A stretch of 64,000 nucleotides of DNA from Aliamphritea ceti. GTDB lineage: Bacteria; Pseudomonadota; Gammaproteobacteria; Pseudomonadales; Balneatricaceae. Each line of letters opens with the position of its first letter. The first letter of the stretch is position 1. The notes below the pieces were generated by a model. That model did no database searches and was not told the DNA's origin. It saw only the letters and a program-made list of their open reading frames with translations. Shown here in pieces: positions 31,885 to 41,070 of the stretch. Made by a program: the position numbers and the translations under genes. The DNA is taken from NCBI RefSeq assembly GCF_024347215.1, contig NZ_AP025282.1:806001-870000 (forward strand), written 5' to 3'.

Positions 31885-32526
31885 ATGCCTTGGACTTCGG
31901 AACACACTAAATGGCTGGTTGACACCGGCGAACGAACGACTGAAGACCGCCGACGGCAAGGAGGTCGAGGTCTGGGAGTTCCGTCATGAGAACGACGAGG
32001 CAGTGCTCTCCGCATGGGCGAAACACTTCCGCAATCATATTGCTTTGACGGCGAAATAGATTGTTGGCACAGAGGGCGCAAGTGCTCTCGCGGGGAGTAT
32101 CTATACCTTTCTTAATTGAAGTTGCAGCGTTGTTGACAGGCACTCACAAACCTCATGACATAGTGTATCTATGTTCACGAAGTGCTCAGAGGCTTTGTTC
32201 GTTGGTCGCCTACCTGCAACTCCAAGTTGTTTGGGTATAAATACCATAAAGTTTCTGACCCCAAAGCTGCACTAGGTCCCAGCATACGCGCTGGCGATTT
32301 CGGCGAAGTGCTGGTAGCCGATTTTCTTGAATATCTATTCGGCTACTGGGTTCCACGCACTCGCTATAGTGACAAAACCATCCGAAACGAGTCGACAAAA
32401 GGCAGTCACATCGGCTTTCATATCGTCAAGGATGGCAAAGCATCTTCGAAGGATAGGCTGGAGATCTTTGAAGCGAAGGCGCAATTCTCAGGAAAGAAGG
32501 CCAAGGCGAGACTTCAAGATGTGTAG
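31885..32526 (+). pseudogene. Degenerate hamA-like (DUF1837, Hachiman) gene
   Basis: Pieces of one DUF1837 protein are read in order from different frames. HTKWLVDTGE (from ATG 31885) shifts to RLKTADGKEVEVWEFRHEND and VLSAWAKHFRNH. A second shift near 32040 continues as CFDGEID and SRGEYL. After about 150 bases of unrelated DNA the frame resumes near 32245 with DPKAALGPSIRAGDFGEVLV, then GYWVPRTRYSDKTIRNESTK and LEIFEAKAQFSGKKAKARLQ, and ends at an early stop at 32526. HamA is the effector nuclease of Hachiman antiphage systems. With at least two frameshifts, an internal insertion and a lost 3' end, it cannot be functional. No hamB is present. Confidence 0.7.
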
Positions 32527-32619
32527 TCAGAAACACACACGATTCCTTCATCTATCTGGCCAATCACTCTTACGGGGATCTTTAGCATGTTAGCTCAATG
32601 AAATTTTCTGGAGCTGACA

Positions 32620-33564
32620 ATGAGAACCCCTTTGTTACCTTGGTTTATCCTGTGGGTGACCATCCCAATCATTATTTTCTTTCTATTCATCTTGCCCGCC
32701 CATGCCAGTGATGGTCCATTCTATCAGCGTGGTCAGGAAGGCTGGTTTTGGTATCAGGTCATTCCTGAACCAACGGAGGCTGAAGAGCTTATAAAGCCGG
32801 AACTTGGTTCCGTTGAGCCCAGTCAGGACGAGCTAAAGCCCTTCAGTGCTGCCTGGTTTCGTGAGCACATGCAGTCGTTCATGGACAAGGCAATTGATGA
32901 GCCGACGAATGAGAACGTCAGAGCCTATCTGTATCTCCAGCGCGTCATGATGGATAAGGGCTCACAGTTTGCTGATGTTAGTCAGCAGGTGGTCATGGGC
33001 GATCCTGTCTTGGATGAAATCAGTCGCAGACCCTTGGCTACCTATGCTGCCAATCGGATGGATCGAGAAGCTGGCTCTCAACGAGATATTGCTTTAGGTG
33101 AAGTAGCAAAACGGGCTGGCTTGTTCTTCTTCTATCGTTCGGATTGCCCTTACTGCCATGCTCAAGCGCCTATCATCGAATCCATGGCTTTGAACTACGG
33201 TTTCGAGGTGTTTGCTATTGCTGTCGATGGCTTGCCTTTACCCGGTGGAGAGTTTCCCAATTACAAGATCGATTCAGGACAAGCACAATCGTTGTCCGTT
33301 ACGACTGTTCCAGCGGTCTTTTTAGTAGACCCGCCTAATGTCATCACTCCGATTGGCCAGGGCGCAATGAGCCTTGATGAGCTCAATAATCGAATCATTC
33401 TTGCAGCCCATCAAGCCGGTTGGATTGACGATCAAACTTACTATGCCACCAGACCTGTTCAACCGGGCGTGTCACTCGCGATGTCAGCCCAAGAGCTTAA
33501 CGAAAAGATATTACAGGACCCTGAGTTCCTTGTTCGCTATCTGCGTGCACAAGGAGGGTTATAA
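32620..33564 (+). CDS. traF: TraF, thioredoxin-fold conjugation protein
   Basis: TraF is a periplasmic protein for pilus assembly and disulfide handling. The 314-residue protein has a membrane/signal segment at about 9-30 (ILWVTIPIIIFFLFILPAHA). The thioredoxin-like domain from about 165 carries the active site FFYRSDCPYCHAQAPIIES with CxxC at about 176-179, which many F-plasmid-type TraF proteins lack; SXT-type proteins keep it. TTVPAVFLVDP near 227 contains the cis-proline. The ATG at 32620 follows CTGGAG. traF-traH-traG form one operon with two- and three-base gaps, and traF marks the right border of hotspot 3. Confidence 0.93.
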   Translation: MRTPLLPWFILWVTIPIIIFFLFILPAHASDGPFYQRGQEGWFWYQVIPEPTEAEELIKPELGSVEPSQDELKPFSAAWFREHMQSFMDKAIDEPTNENVRAYLYLQRVMMDKGSQFADVSQQVVMGDPVLDEISRRPLATYAANRMDREAGSQRDIALGEVAKRAGLFFFYRSDCPYCHAQAPIIESMALNYGFEVFAIAVDGLPLPGGEFPNYKIDSGQAQSLSVTTVPAVFLVDPPNVITPIGQGAMSLDELNNRIILAAHQAGWIDDQTYYATRPVQPGVSLAMSAQELNEKILQDPEFLVRYLRAQGGL

Positions 33565-33566
33565 CG

Positions 33567-34955
33567 ATGAAAAAAGTATTTCAAGTATCGCTAATCGCGT
33601 GTGCGATTGGTTTTTCGTCTATGAGCCAAGCAAGTTTGCAACAGGAGATGAACCAGTTGTTTGGTTCAATGACCAACAGCACTGCGCCTGGTGTATTCGA
33701 GAGTCAACGACGTGGCGTTATATCTGGAGGAAGTGTTGTTGTTCGTAACAGGATCATGAATGAGAACCTCGTCTCCATGGTGCCACCGTCATTCCAAGCC
33801 GGTTGTGGCGGCATTGATATGTTCGCTGGAAGTTTGTCATTTGTTAACGCGGATCAGTTTGTTCAATTACTTCGCTCTGTTGCTGCAAACGCCAAGGGAT
33901 ATGCATTCCAATTGGCGCTCAGTGCTATGTGTGAGAAATGCTCCCAGCACATGGAGACACTACAAAAGAAAATCCAGCAGTTGAACGAGTATTTCGGCAA
34001 TTCCTGTCAAATGGCTCAGGGAGTCGTGAACGATACCCTGGCTGCTTTTGGTAAAAAGGGGCAAACAGAAGCCAGCATGTTGAGCTCACTTAAAGGGGCT
34101 GGAGACGTTTTTACCAGTTGGAGTGAATCCAACGGTAAGAACCCTTACGAGAATGCTTCAAGTGTCGCGGCATCTGATGTGAACAAAACGATTAAAGGTA
34201 ATTTGGTCTGGCGAGCACTGAAACGTCATTCGGCATCAAGCTGGTTTGCATCGGGGGATGACCGTTTTCTTGAAGCAGTTATGTCTGTGACGGGTTCGAT
34301 CATTGTTGGTGATTTAGCGAATGCCGCTGATGGCCAAGGTAAAGCCCCAAAACTGACCAGACTGAATGGCAATAAAGTGACTATTGAGCATCTAATTCAT
34401 GGTGGTAACGTCGCTATGTACCGATGTGACACAGTGACACAAGACGGCTGTCTGAATCCGACAATCACTAACGTGACCCTAACCGGGTTATCAACCCAGG
34501 TAGAAAATTTACTGCTTGGTACAGGTTCTAGTAACGGCATTATTTTTAAGTTTGCTCGAAATACTGGGGCAGCTAGCACCACCGAAAAGGCTTTTATGAC
34601 CTCGGCTCCTGCGAGCATTGGCGGCATGATTCGAACACTTTCTGCATTAAATGAAGGGGCCGCTAGGTCGTTTGCTTCAAGAGCGGCACCATTTATTGCT
34701 GTTGAGATGGCCCGAGCATTGGTTGAAGACATGCTCAATGCTGCTAGAAGCACCTCTGGTGTGGAAGATCATGCCTATGCGAAGTTGTTAACTGAAGACC
34801 TTGAACGTGCTCGTCGCCAAATAAATGAGGAATACGCTGCGTTACAGCGAAGATACGGTTCAGAGCAAGAATTGCTGGCGCATTTTAATCAGGTGATTCA
34901 GACCATTCGCAAACAGCGTTATTACACCGTTAAATCTACGGCGCTGGGGGAATAG
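33567..34955 (+). CDS. traH: TraH, F-type pilus assembly protein
   Basis: TraH is an outer-membrane-associated periplasmic protein of the F-type apparatus, working with TraF and TraU. The protein has 462 residues, a signal peptide (residues 1-22, ending MSQAS), the family motif CGGIDMFAGSLSFVNADQFV near 72, and CEKCSQHMETLQKKIQQLNE near 118 with a Cys pair and coiled coil. The C-terminus contains a second helical segment near 410-455. Length and order are normal. It starts two bases after the traF stop. Confidence 0.93.
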   Translation: MKKVFQVSLIACAIGFSSMSQASLQQEMNQLFGSMTNSTAPGVFESQRRGVISGGSVVVRNRIMNENLVSMVPPSFQAGCGGIDMFAGSLSFVNADQFVQLLRSVAANAKGYAFQLALSAMCEKCSQHMETLQKKIQQLNEYFGNSCQMAQGVVNDTLAAFGKKGQTEASMLSSLKGAGDVFTSWSESNGKNPYENASSVAASDVNKTIKGNLVWRALKRHSASSWFASGDDRFLEAVMSVTGSIIVGDLANAADGQGKAPKLTRLNGNKVTIEHLIHGGNVAMYRCDTVTQDGCLNPTITNVTLTGLSTQVENLLLGTGSSNGIIFKFARNTGAASTTEKAFMTSAPASIGGMIRTLSALNEGAARSFASRAAPFIAVEMARALVEDMLNAARSTSGVEDHAYAKLLTEDLERARRQINEEYAALQRRYGSEQELLAHFNQVIQTIRKQRYYTVKSTALGE

Positions 34956-34958
34956 ATA

Positions 34959-37900
34959 ATGTGGGAGATCTATTCCATCGGGGATTCGGCTTTTTTAGAA
35001 AAGGTCCTGAATGCTGTCGCGATGATCACTGGTACAGGCGACTTTACTTCAATGGTTCGGATTGGCTTGCTCATTGGGGTATTGATGGTCTCTGTTCAGG
35101 CCTTAATGCAAGGTGGTCGTGGGATTAACTTTCAACACGTCTTAGTCTCATGGCTAGTCTTTGCAACCATGTTTGGGCCCAGTACCCGAGTGAGCATTGA
35201 GGATGCGTACACGGGACAAGTTCGAGTGGTTGATAATGTGCCCATCGGTGTTGCTGCCGCAGGCAGTACGATTTCGACTGTTGGCTTTCAAATCACGCGA
35301 TTGTTTGAAACGGCGTTCTCAACTCCCGCCATGACGGAATACGGCTTTGCATCCAGTTTACAGTCACTGATTAAAGTGAGAAAACAGGTGATGGATCGCT
35401 CTGGGTTGGGTGATGCAAATCGTGTCGGCGGTTCGGACATAGAGCAATCGTGGTTTAACTACATCAAAGAATGCACCTTGATTGGCATCGATATTAGCCA
35501 AAAAAACCTCGATCAGGTGCTGAGTGATCCTAATCCGATGACTGCGATTAGGTTTGATTCGCGCATTTATGGCACTCGAATTATGCTCAGTGGTAGCAGT
35601 AGCGATCTGGACTGCACCGATGCCTACAGCCAACTGAAACTCATGACAGAATCAACCTTCATTCCAAGGCTTAAACAGGTTCTGTCGGCCTCATTGGGGA
35701 CTTCGTCAGCCACGGACACTGATGACGTGATCCGAAATGCACTGAATAACCTTGGTTTGGCTTCGGTTAACACCCAAGAGTACATGACCGCGTCAGTGCT
35801 TTTGCCTATTTATGAGCAAAGCGTGACGGGCAAGTATATGGATGATCAAGCTTTCACCGCAGCCGTTATGGTTAACCAAGCGATTGAGCAGCGCAATACA
35901 CAATGGGCGGCGGAGCAGACCCTGTTCCAAAGTATCGTTCGTCCGATGATGACGTTTTTTGAGGGTTTCATTTACGCCATCACCCCTTTGATGGCCTTTG
36001 TGATAGCCCTTGGCCAAATCGGGATGCGAATGGCTGGGAAGTACTTGTTAATCCTGCTTTGGATTCAACTTTGGATGCCTGTCATGGCCATCATTAACCT
36101 ATATATCCATTTAACTGTTGCTGGGAAAATGTCGGCGCTTGATGCCTTTGCAGGTACAGAAGTGCCATCTTTTGCTGGGATGATGCAGATGGATTCAGTG
36201 CTGCAAACCTGGATAGCTACTGGCGGCATGTTGGCGTCGAGTGTTCCGGCGATTTCGCTCATGCTCGTGTATGGCTCAGCAATAACCGCTACCCACTTGG
36301 CTGGACGTCTTCAAAACGGTGATGCAATTGATGAAAAGATGGCAAGTCCAGATGTCGCGAAAAATGCCCCGGTAATGCAATCACAGTCAATGTTCCAAAA
36401 TTCAGCCCTTACGGGTTCTGCTATGACCGGCGCGTCAAACCTACTAAGCAGTTTCTCTGTCGGAAACGCGGTGGGTTCAATGGTCGGCTCTGCAAAAGAA
36501 TCCATGACTCAGGCAACCCAAGCCTTTAGTCGTCAGGTTGGGAATACTATGAGTCGAACTTTTGGTGAAAAGCTAAGTTACGACAACCTGTCTTCGGTTG
36601 GACGTCAGATCGGCTCATCTAACTCCGCATCTAGCGCCGTTGTTAATCAGGTTACTGATGACCTGCAAACTCGGTATGGTTTTGGAGACGATAAAAAAGA
36701 TGCTGTACGTGGCTTGGTATCGGGCGTGCTATCGGGAGGCCTAAGGGTCGGTGGCGATGGAACCATTACTAATCCCGGTGAGAAAGAAGTTGCTGATAAG
36801 GGCTTTCTTGGAAGGCTTCTTGGTACTGGCGGCAATGATTCTCCACAGGGCAACTTGCCAGGAGTCGATAAGCCAGACTCATCTCGTGTACCAAAACTAT
36901 CAAGGGTACGAGCAGGGCTGGATTTAGGTGGTAACTTTAGTGGCCAAGTTGAGTCGTCAGAAGGCAGTTCTCGATCTACGACCGCAAATACGCTCACTGG
37001 GGAGATGCAAAGCTTGGCATCAAGTGATTCACGACGTGCTGAGTATCGCGATGCGATGGTTAAGGACCTTTCAGACTCAAGACGTTCTGGCGTTGAAATG
37101 TCGTTGTCTAACCAAGACTATCAGTCACTTCAGAGTTCAGCACAAGACGTTGTCACGGCATCAAATCGCTTTAGTGAGCTTGATCAGGCCAGCTACAGTC
37201 TATCAGGACAAAGAAATACTGATGGTGCGACGTTAACCCGATTAGCGGCGGACAATCCTGAAGTCATGGATTATTTAGGTCGCTATATGAACCAGCATGT
37301 TGAAGCAGGTAACCGTTTACGTGAAAACCTTCCAATGTATCAGCGCTTGCTACCTGATGATAATCAGGCGTATGTAGCGGCAGCTATGGAGTCTTTAACA
37401 TATAGCAACTCTTCAACGCCCGCTGAACGCGACAATGATTATCAAGCTGCAATGACGGTTATGGCCATGGCTACCGGAGCCGATTTACGATCAATTCAGC
37501 CGCGCTCAAATGAAGGCTTGTCATCAACTGCACCTACTTTTGGTGGTACTCAAAGCCAAGTTGAATCGGGTGTATTGGGCGGCTACGAGGATGCAGCAAC
37601 AGTTCAAACTCAGTTCAACGCAGCTCAATCGGCTTACCAAACCAATCTGTCTGGTATAGATGGACAGTTGAATGCGCATCAGCAGCAAGCTCAGCAGGCC
37701 GTAGCTACTGACACAAGTACCTATCAATCTGGACTAAACAGTGAAGCTGGATCTCAGTGGCGATCACGCATTATGGCTGATGATAGCGGAGTTTCTGGTG
37801 CTGAAATGTTCTTCAACAGCGCCAGTGCTATTGGTGATTTCAGTGGCAAGCATACTGATGCAGCACTGCATACCTTGAATCACTTTGGCGAAGACTATGA

Positions 37901-38528
37901 GAGTTACAAAGAACAAGCGCTTGAAGATCCTGGCTCACGAGGTTTCTTGCACAATGCTACGGTGGCTAGCAAATCAACCTGGGATGGCTTAAAAGCCGCC
38001 GTTGATGCAGGAACCTCTTTGGAAAACCCTTTGACGGCGTTTAATGATGCATACAGTGGATCGAGTTCGCAGTATGCCTCCGAAGTAAACTGGGGCACTA
38101 AGTCTGAAGCCATGTTGGCTGGGGCATTCGGTGCGGCAGTTAACAATCGATATGGTGAGTTCTTAGAACAGTATGCCGATGATTTTAAACAGGAAGCATA
38201 CAGCGAAGGGCAGAGAATGGGATTGACCCCGATTCAAAGTCAAGTGTTCGCTCAAGCTTTCAATGAAGGTTTGGCGGGGCGCGTTTTCAACTCTGAAGAC
38301 TCATCGAGTTGGTCGCCTGAAATGCTTGGCCTAAGGGAACAAATGCTAAATGAGTATCGTCAAAAGGATGAGAGTGGCGCTTACATCCCCGACAGTGTGT
38401 CCGAAGAAGATAAAGCATTTGTGGATAAGCAGATTGCAGTGATCTCAAATGCATCCCTTGCGGGAGATTATGCTCAGAACAACTTGATCGATATTAGGGC
38501 CTATAACCAGGCATCAGGAAGGAACTAA
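34959..38528 (+). CDS. traG: TraG, mating-pair stabilisation and entry-exclusion target
   Basis: TraG has an N-terminal inner-membrane part needed for pilus assembly and a large periplasmic part that stabilises mating pairs and is recognised by Eex in recipients. This 1189-residue protein has spans near residues 29-50 and 53-70, and a cluster near 328-450 (FEGFIYAITPLMAFVIALGQ, LLILLWIQLWMPVMAIINLY). From about 470 on it is hydrophilic and Ser/Gln-rich, as expected for the periplasmic domain. In SXT/R391 the exclusion group is set by a short segment in that domain; I could not assign the group. A terminator follows. Confidence 0.93.
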   Translation: MWEIYSIGDSAFLEKVLNAVAMITGTGDFTSMVRIGLLIGVLMVSVQALMQGGRGINFQHVLVSWLVFATMFGPSTRVSIEDAYTGQVRVVDNVPIGVAAAGSTISTVGFQITRLFETAFSTPAMTEYGFASSLQSLIKVRKQVMDRSGLGDANRVGGSDIEQSWFNYIKECTLIGIDISQKNLDQVLSDPNPMTAIRFDSRIYGTRIMLSGSSSDLDCTDAYSQLKLMTESTFIPRLKQVLSASLGTSSATDTDDVIRNALNNLGLASVNTQEYMTASVLLPIYEQSVTGKYMDDQAFTAAVMVNQAIEQRNTQWAAEQTLFQSIVRPMMTFFEGFIYAITPLMAFVIALGQIGMRMAGKYLLILLWIQLWMPVMAIINLYIHLTVAGKMSALDAFAGTEVPSFAGMMQMDSVLQTWIATGGMLASSVPAISLMLVYGSAITATHLAGRLQNGDAIDEKMASPDVAKNAPVMQSQSMFQNSALTGSAMTGASNLLSSFSVGNAVGSMVGSAKESMTQATQAFSRQVGNTMSRTFGEKLSYDNLSSVGRQIGSSNSASSAVVNQVTDDLQTRYGFGDDKKDAVRGLVSGVLSGGLRVGGDGTITNPGEKEVADKGFLGRLLGTGGNDSPQGNLPGVDKPDSSRVPKLSRVRAGLDLGGNFSGQVESSEGSSRSTTANTLTGEMQSLASSDSRRAEYRDAMVKDLSDSRRSGVEMSLSNQDYQSLQSSAQDVVTASNRFSELDQASYSLSGQRNTDGATLTRLAADNPEVMDYLGRYMNQHVEAGNRLRENLPMYQRLLPDDNQAYVAAAMESLTYSNSSTPAERDNDYQAAMTVMAMATGADLRSIQPRSNEGLSSTAPTFGGTQSQVESGVLGGYEDAATVQTQFNAAQSAYQTNLSGIDGQLNAHQQQAQQAVATDTSTYQSGLNSEAGSQWRSRIMADDSGVSGAEMFFNSASAIGDFSGKHTDAALHTLNHFGEDYESYKEQALEDPGSRGFLHNATVASKSTWDGLKAAVDAGTSLENPLTAFNDAYSGSSSQYASEVNWGTKSEAMLAGAFGAAVNNRYGEFLEQYADDFKQEAYSEGQRMGLTPIQSQVFAQAFNEGLAGRVFNSEDSSSWSPEMLGLREQMLNEYRQKDESGAYIPDSVSEEDKAFVDKQIAVISNASLAGDYAQNNLIDIRAYNQASGRN

Positions 38529-38538
38529 AAACAGAAGG

Positions 38539-38570
38539 TAGCCAGCTTGTGGTGGGCTGGCTATTTTTTT
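38539..38570 (+). terminator. Terminator after traG
   Basis: TAGCCAGC (38539-38546) pairs with GCTGGCTA (38556-38563), followed by seven T. The second arm includes the eex stop codon on the other strand, so convergent traG and eex transcripts meet here. Confidence 0.85.
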
Positions 38571-38992
38571 GGCTTTTTGGGATACCTAGGATAAAAGCCA
38601 TCAAAAAACGAATGGAGCTTATACCAATACCATTTTTCTTCAATGCTCAAAGTTCTACCCGAATCTTTAACTTGGCTGCTCAAGAATCTAATTCCAGTAC
38701 AAATAGCTAAGAAAAAGAGTCCCAAACCAACAATTGTCCAACTCGCTTGCCAATATGCGATTGCTACAAGCATAGTAATGATGGCTATAAGTCCGATGGG
38801 ATTACAGGTCGCTTTGAATCCCAAGTAGCTGAAAAAAACGACGGTGCAGAACAGAAATGGCAAAGCCGCTAACTTGGCAGATGCCGTTAATATTTCTGAT
38901 GGAAAAAAATGAGCCGCAGCCAAAGTCGCCAGAAAAAGCCCCAGTGATATAACCCAGCAGCGTGCTGGTAAAGATTTAAGTAAGCTTGTCAT
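38561..38992 (-). CDS. eex: Eex, inner-membrane entry-exclusion protein
   Basis: Eex in a recipient blocks redundant transfer from donors with a matching TraG. The start at ATG 38992 gives 143 residues, the length I recall for SXT Eex; an upstream in-frame start at 39013 would add seven residues. Four hydrophobic segments cover about 12-105 (VISLGLFLATLAAAHFF, AALPFLFCTVVFFSYLGF, IGLIAIITMLVAIAYW, TIVGLGLFFLAICTGIRF). The basic C-terminus (FDGFYPRYPKKPKK) is cytoplasmic, where exclusion specificity lies in this family. It sits next to its partner traG in opposite orientation. Confidence 0.85.
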   Translation of the reverse strand: MTSLLKSLPARCWVISLGLFLATLAAAHFFPSEILTASAKLAALPFLFCTVVFFSYLGFKATCNPIGLIAIITMLVAIAYWQASWTIVGLGLFFLAICTGIRFLSSQVKDSGRTLSIEEKWYWYKLHSFFDGFYPRYPKKPKK

Positions 38993-39046
38993 CTTAGTAC
39001 TCTCAAAGTGCACGGGCGGTGCACAATCAAATCATGTATCAGCATG

Positions 39047-39580
39047 TTAGTTCTCATAAAGTGCTCTAGTGGTTTGCTCGGCCATAATCTCGCACACAGG
39101 ACATTTAAGCTGAATGCGCTGTTGAGATACCGTCAAATACAGACTACCGCATCGACACCGGTGTAAGGATGCAAGCTGTGATCTTAAATCACGAGCTAGA
39201 ACCCAACCTTCATTGATGGTCAGTTTTTTCCAGGGGATCTCAGCTGGAAGATCTGCCTCTTCTCTTGCAACCAAGTACGCATCGTAAGCCTTCATCAAAG
39301 CATCGATATTTAATTTCTTGTAGACATTATCACCACCAATATTGACATAAAGCGCCATCAGCAGGGAGCCTTCAACTAGGGCTCTTCTGCTTTTAACGAT
39401 GGCATCAGATTCTGGCAATTGACCAGGACAAGGTGACTTGCCAGTCACTTCTTTGTGCAGCCTTCTGATAATGTGGATTGGCAAACCTGTATCGAGCGCG
39501 ATAATGGTCGTTCGAAATCCGTACTTAATAAGCAGCGAGGCTCGGGTAAACAGCTCACTTTTGGACAGGTTATCAATCAT
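39047..39580 (-). CDS. setC: SetC, FlhC-like transcription activator of transfer
   Basis: SetC with SetD forms an FlhD4C2-like complex that switches on int, xis and the tra operons after SOS induction. The 177-residue protein has the FlhC zinc site: CRCGSLYL near 139 and CPVCEI near 162 (CxC and CxxC). The N-terminal helices (SELFTRASLLIKYGFRTTII near 8) are as in FlhC. It overlaps setD by four bases (ATGA), so both are made together. Confidence 0.93.
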   Translation of the reverse strand: MIDNLSKSELFTRASLLIKYGFRTTIIALDTGLPIHIIRRLHKEVTGKSPCPGQLPESDAIVKSRRALVEGSLLMALYVNIGGDNVYKKLNIDALMKAYDAYLVAREEADLPAEIPWKKLTINEGWVLARDLRSQLASLHRCRCGSLYLTVSQQRIQLKCPVCEIMAEQTTRALYEN

Positions 39581-39876
39581 GCATCCCCCTTGTTGTTTAG
39601 GGTTGATAATAAATAAGCGATTCTTGGGATACCTGTGCCTTTGCTCTTCACCATCTCAATCAGTTGGCTTTGGTTACCCCTTGGTTGAAACAGCATGAAT
39701 GATGAGGTCGCCACTCGTTGCAGGTCGTCAACACCGGCATTAATCAGTGCATCCACCACGTCGCGTGTAAGTCCAAAGCGCAAGACCGCCTCTTGCGGAT
39801 CAATTCGCGCTAATTCACGTGCTGCGTGTAGGTACGCCAAATTTAATTGATAGAAGTCTTGTTGATTGGTTGTCAT
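39577..39876 (-). CDS. setD: SetD, FlhD-like transcription activator of transfer
   Basis: The protein of 99 residues has the FlhD pattern: DFYQLNLAYLHAARELARID at the start, AVLRFGLTRDVVDALINAGV near 29, and the C-terminal basic arm. It acts only in complex with SetC. It overlaps both setC (downstream) and the lytic transglycosylase gene (upstream) by four bases, placing it inside the long leftward operon from the croS promoter. Confidence 0.93.
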   Translation of the reverse strand: MTTNQQDFYQLNLAYLHAARELARIDPQEAVLRFGLTRDVVDALINAGVDDLQRVATSSFMLFQPRGNQSQLIEMVKSKGTGIPRIAYLLSTLNNKGDA

Positions 39877-40421
39877 TGACGGACCTCCAGTTCATGTAAA
39901 ATATTGCGATAGATAGAAAGCACTCTTTGCCCATACCAGCGTGCACGTTCTTCGTTCCAACTGTGATAGCGGCCTATGCCAAGCTCTAAATCGTTTGGTG
40001 AAGACTTGATTGCTTCGGCCAAAATACTGGAGCCGACAGTAAGGTTGGTGATGGGGTCTAGCAGTTCGGCTGCTGAGCTCACTCGATGCCCATGCCAATG
40101 CAAATTGATTTGCATAAGGCCAATATCGAGCTGGTATTTTTCACTCTCTTGAAGTGCCTGGTTTAACAGTTGCTCCGCTTCTGTCTTAGATTTGGCGTAG
40201 GTTGCGTTTGAACCATTGCGAATTGCGTATGGCCATGGACTGGTCATGTTAAGACCTCGATGTGAGGCCGACTCAGCCAAGGCAACGGCGTAGAGCATGA
40301 CTGGATCAATACCAACACTTTGTGCTACTTTTTCCCACTGATAGCCCGGAAACGCATAGACTGAAGTGCTTGCGGACATGGCTATCACTAGGGCAACGGT
40401 TTTTGCTTTAATCGTTTTCAT
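39873..40421 (-). CDS. SLT-type lytic transglycosylase
   Basis: Lytic transglycosylases open peptidoglycan for secretion channels. The 182-residue protein has a signal peptide (MSASTSVYAF end, residues 1-23) and the SLT fold: VMLYAVALAESASHRG near 41 with the catalytic Glu, QLDIGLMQINLHWHG near 94 (Gly-Leu-Met-Gln-Ile-Asn motif) and LGIGRYHSWNEERARWYGQR near 148. It resembles VirB1/TrbN-type proteins of conjugation systems. It lies within the SetR-controlled operon, unlike the tra genes, and overlaps both neighbours. Confidence 0.9.
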   Translation of the reverse strand: MKTIKAKTVALVIAMSASTSVYAFPGYQWEKVAQSVGIDPVMLYAVALAESASHRGLNMTSPWPYAIRNGSNATYAKSKTEAEQLLNQALQESEKYQLDIGLMQINLHWHGHRVSSAAELLDPITNLTVGSSILAEAIKSSPNDLELGIGRYHSWNEERARWYGQRVLSIYRNILHELEVRQ

Positions 40422-41070
40422 TTTTGTCCTCTAATTGATTTCCGAGAAGCGCCTGAATGGCTTTCGGGCTTATTCTTTTCAAAGGCACTGCGCTAAAATT
40501 GGCGATGCCTCTCGTGTAAACTTGTGCCGCTTTTGACCAGTCACCCACGGCAACAGGCGCTTGTATATCAAATCCTTTTTGCTGGTTGTGATGGTCTGCA
40601 ATACCCTGTAATAGCCTTGGGTATTCACCCACTTCGTCCCGCAGCAAGTAAGCCTGGTAGCGTGTTAAAAACTCTTTTTGCTTAAAGGGGTATTCCCTGT
40701 CATCAACCTTGCAGAGTTCAACCCATCCACCCATATCTGAAATCACGCGGTGAATAAGCGCATCGTCAAACATCACGGATGTCCAAGCGCCAACCTGACG
40801 AACAGCCTTGTCAACTTTGTTCCAAGCAACCATGGCTCTTGAACCCGAGTTGCCATCGATATGCTTGATGACGTCAGCGGGCTTTGGAAAAAATTGCCCA
40901 GTATCCGGTGATTGAATATGCCGAGTCAGACCGATTCGCACTTCTTCAATGCTATAAGCACGAAGGGCTTCAAATGCGATGGATAGCAATTGCGGTGATA
41001 CGCTTTTGCCATACATGGCCCAAGCGGCTCCCCAAACCTCAGCAAACTCGCGTTTATCAACCTCCTGCAC
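40408..41070 (-). CDS. DUF6475-like protein of the setR-setCD operon
   Basis: I choose the GTG at 41070 because GGAGG lies eight bases upstream, giving 220 residues. The longer reading from 41136 would overlap the upstream gene by 80 bases. The protein is soluble and helical. The part FDDALIHRVISDMGGWVELC and FLTRYQAYLLRDEVGEYPRL near 118-170 resembles a conserved domain common in this ICE family (I recall DUF6475). Following a replication-O-like gene, it occupies the place of the P gene in lambdoid operons, but no helicase-loader motif is evident. Confidence 0.65.
   Translation of the reverse strand: MQEVDKREFAEVWGAAWAMYGKSVSPQLLSIAFEALRAYSIEEVRIGLTRHIQSPDTGQFFPKPADVIKHIDGNSGSRAMVAWNKVDKAVRQVGAWTSVMFDDALIHRVISDMGGWVELCKVDDREYPFKQKEFLTRYQAYLLRDEVGEYPRLLQGIADHHNQQKGFDIQAPVAVGDWSKAAQVYTRGIANFSAVPLKRISPKAIQALLGNQLEDKNEND

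Noticed and set aside
31697..32059. 120-codon ORF spanning the end of the repeat protein and beyond
   Set aside because: Its first part is an out-of-frame reading of the Cys repeats; only the part after about 31905 has meaning, as a hamA-like remnant.
32182..32526. ORF read as an independent 114-residue gene
   Set aside because: Its sequence is the middle of DUF1837; upstream pieces of the same family lie in other frames, so it is a pseudogene fragment.
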